Below, piece after piece: positions 62,617 through 64,000 of a DNA stretch of 64,000 bases (the stretch's first letter is position 1; every line of letters starts with the position of its first letter). Both the position numbers and the translations under genes were made by a program. Source of the stretch: Flavobacterium sp. M31R6 (GTDB taxonomy: Bacteria > Bacteroidota > Bacteroidia > Flavobacteriales > Flavobacteriaceae). Where the stretch lies: positions 1,674,001 to 1,738,000 of the forward strand of contig NZ_CP054141.1 in NCBI RefSeq assembly GCF_013284035.1, in the 5' to 3' direction. The notes beneath the pieces were generated by a model. That model was not told where the DNA came from. It worked only from the letters and a program-made list of their open reading frames with translations, and made no database searches.

Positions 62617-64000
62617 ATGCGTAAACTTCCCGGACTTTTTTTATTCCTTTTTACTGTTCAAATAACGTCCCTTTATTCACAAGAATCGACCATTTACACT
62701 TACCCATTAAAAGATTTCGATAAAGCACTTTCTTTATATGAGGATAAACAATATGCTTCAGCTCAAATCATTTTTAAGAATGTTCAGGATGTTGCCACAA
62801 CCGAAGGTTTGCGATCAGATTGTGCCTATTATATTGCCAATTGCGCCATTCGCACCGATCAGGATAATGCGGAGGAATTGATTAACCGTTTCGTAGAAGA
62901 ATATCCTGCAAGCCGTAAACAAAATCAAGCCTTTATTGATGTTGCGTATTATTATTTCGATCACAGGGATTATAAAGAAGCTTTGCTATGGTTTAACAGG
63001 GTTGATGAAAGTGTTCTAAAAGATAGTGAACGCAACAAGTATAATTTCCAAAAAGGATATGCTTATTTTGATTCCAAAAAAACAAAAGAAGCTCAAAAAT
63101 ATTTTAGTAAAGTCGCTAATACCGATGAATACGGAACGCAGAGCAAATATTACATGGGATTTATGGCTTATGAATCGGATGATTATGTAGAGGCCAATAA
63201 ACAATTTGACCAAGTTTCCGGTAATGAAAAATACTCCGAGAAATTATCCTACTACAAATCGGATATGAGTTTCAAATCGGGAGATTTTCAAAAAGCCATC
63301 GATTTAGGTATTAAAGCAATGCCGAATTCCACTCCCGAAGAAAAATCAGAATTGAATAAAATTATTGGCGAAAGCTATTTTAATCTAAAACAATATGACA
63401 AAGCAATTCCTTATTTGGTGGGATATAAAGGAAAAAAAGGGAAATGGAATAATACCGATTTCTATCAATTAGGATATGCCTATTATGTACAAAAGGATTA
63501 TGAAAATGCCATTTCGCAATTCAATAAAATTATTGACGGAAATGATTTCATAGCCCAGAATGCTTATTATCATTTGGGAGAAAGTTATTTGGAATCTGGC
63601 AAAAAGCAACAGGCTTTGAATGCTTTCAAGAATGCTTCCGAAATGAATTTTAATTTGAAACTTCAAGAAGATGCTAGTTTCAATTACGCCAAATTGAGTT
63701 ATGAAATTGGGAATTCGTATCAAAGTGTTCCCGAAGTTTTATTGGGATTTATCAATAAATATCCAACGAATCCAAATAATGATGTTATTGAAAAATTGTT
63801 GATCGATTCTTATATTTCATCCAAAAACTACAAAGAAGCATTGGTTTTATTGGAGAAAAATAAAACTCCAGAAAATAGAATTGCCTATCAAAAAGTAGTT
63901 TTCTATAGAGGATTGGAATTGTATAATGAGGGGAATTACACAGAATCCTTGTCGATGTTTGAAAAAGCAATTAAGGAACAAAAAGATCCTACGATTACTG
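62617..64000 (+). CDS. secreted TPR-repeat protein, 5' part (runs off the right edge)
   Basis: At least 461 codons starting at the ATG at 62617. A signal peptide (MRKLPGLFLFLFTVQITSLYSQ) is followed by tetratricopeptide repeats: pairs of helices with the spacing and motifs of TPRs, such as YLVGYKGKKG then YQLGYAYYVQKDYENAISQF, and AYYHLGESYLESGKKQQAL. Such long TPR proteins of Flavobacteria are periplasmic scaffolds. The 3' part is outside the window; length and C-terminal domains are unknown. Confidence 0.9.
   Translation, partial: MRKLPGLFLFLFTVQITSLYSQESTIYTYPLKDFDKALSLYEDKQYASAQIIFKNVQDVATTEGLRSDCAYYIANCAIRTDQDNAEELINRFVEEYPASRKQNQAFIDVAYYYFDHRDYKEALLWFNRVDESVLKDSERNKYNFQKGYAYFDSKKTKEAQKYFSKVANTDEYGTQSKYYMGFMAYESDDYVEANKQFDQVSGNEKYSEKLSYYKSDMSFKSGDFQKAIDLGIKAMPNSTPEEKSELNKIIGESYFNLKQYDKAIPYLVGYKGKKGKWNNTDFYQLGYAYYVQKDYENAISQFNKIIDGNDFIAQNAYYHLGESYLESGKKQQALNAFKNASEMNFNLKLQEDASFNYAKLSYEIGNSYQSVPEVLLGFINKYPTNPNNDVIEKLLIDSYISSKNYKEALVLLEKNKTPENRIAYQKVVFYRGLELYNEGNYTESLSMFEKAIKEQKDPTIT

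Overview
The window looks like a chromosomal segment of a Flavobacterium-type bacterium (Bacteroidota, Flavobacteriaceae). The evidence is low GC, A-rich leaders instead of Shine-Dalgarno sites, repeated TTG / TAnnTTTG promoters, a CCA-less tRNA, and family-typical genes (PadR-PspC-DUF2807 operon, short-finger DnaJ, SusD-free secreted lipoproteins, fused peroxidase). I saw no phage, IS transposase, CRISPR array or rRNA. Species assignment is inference from gene content; no search was run.

Layout. 1-1.6 kb: tRNA-Pro (-) and trxB (+). 1.6-9.6 kb: a minus-strand envelope block with a GIN-domain protein, an M1-type peptidase, and an operon of DUF4870, PadR, PspC, M23 peptidase and GIN-domain lipoprotein. 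9.8 kb: first copy of a structured RNA-like repeat. 10-21.5 kb: plus-strand housekeeping and regulation (DUF4442, grpE-dnaJ, two-gene ABC exporter, sigma-54-type response regulator without a DNA-binding domain, lone helicase domain, DUF2007, HAD, GNAT, mtaB). 21.5-28.5 kb: secreted proteins, an SDR, a PhoX-like lipoprotein and a diheme peroxidase. 28.7-39.9 kb: MATE pump, SPFH protein, and envelope glycolipid genes (GT2, LAB_N, two ArnT-like transferases, LTA-synthase-like sulfatase, epimerase). 40-52.8 kb: MeaB, a YwnB/YwnA-like pair, AEC transporter, 1-Cys peroxiredoxin, NUDIX, purA-fur, second copy of the RNA repeat, relA/spoT, serine hydrolase, TrmH-type methyltransferase, TRIC-like channel. 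52.9-61.7 kb: a surface polysaccharide cluster with FdtA and FdtB homologues, flippase, acyltransferases and four glycosyltransferases. 61.7-64 kb: ftsE and the start of a large TPR protein that runs off the right edge.

How it fits together. Much of the window concerns the cell envelope: sensing and repair (PspC/PadR operon), sugar and phosphoethanolamine-like decoration, and glycan export. The most interesting non-coding signals are two copies of a structured element whose main hairpin shows compensatory base changes and G-U pairs favouring one strand; a promoter/operator architecture shared with identical spacing by the PadR operon and a distant secreted-protein gene; and two repeat-derived sequences translated in frame inside the FdtB-like aminotransferase. 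Several initiation codons were moved from upstream TTG codons to internal ATGs, while a few genes (meaB, trmH, femAB-like, wzx-like) appear really to use TTG or GTG.
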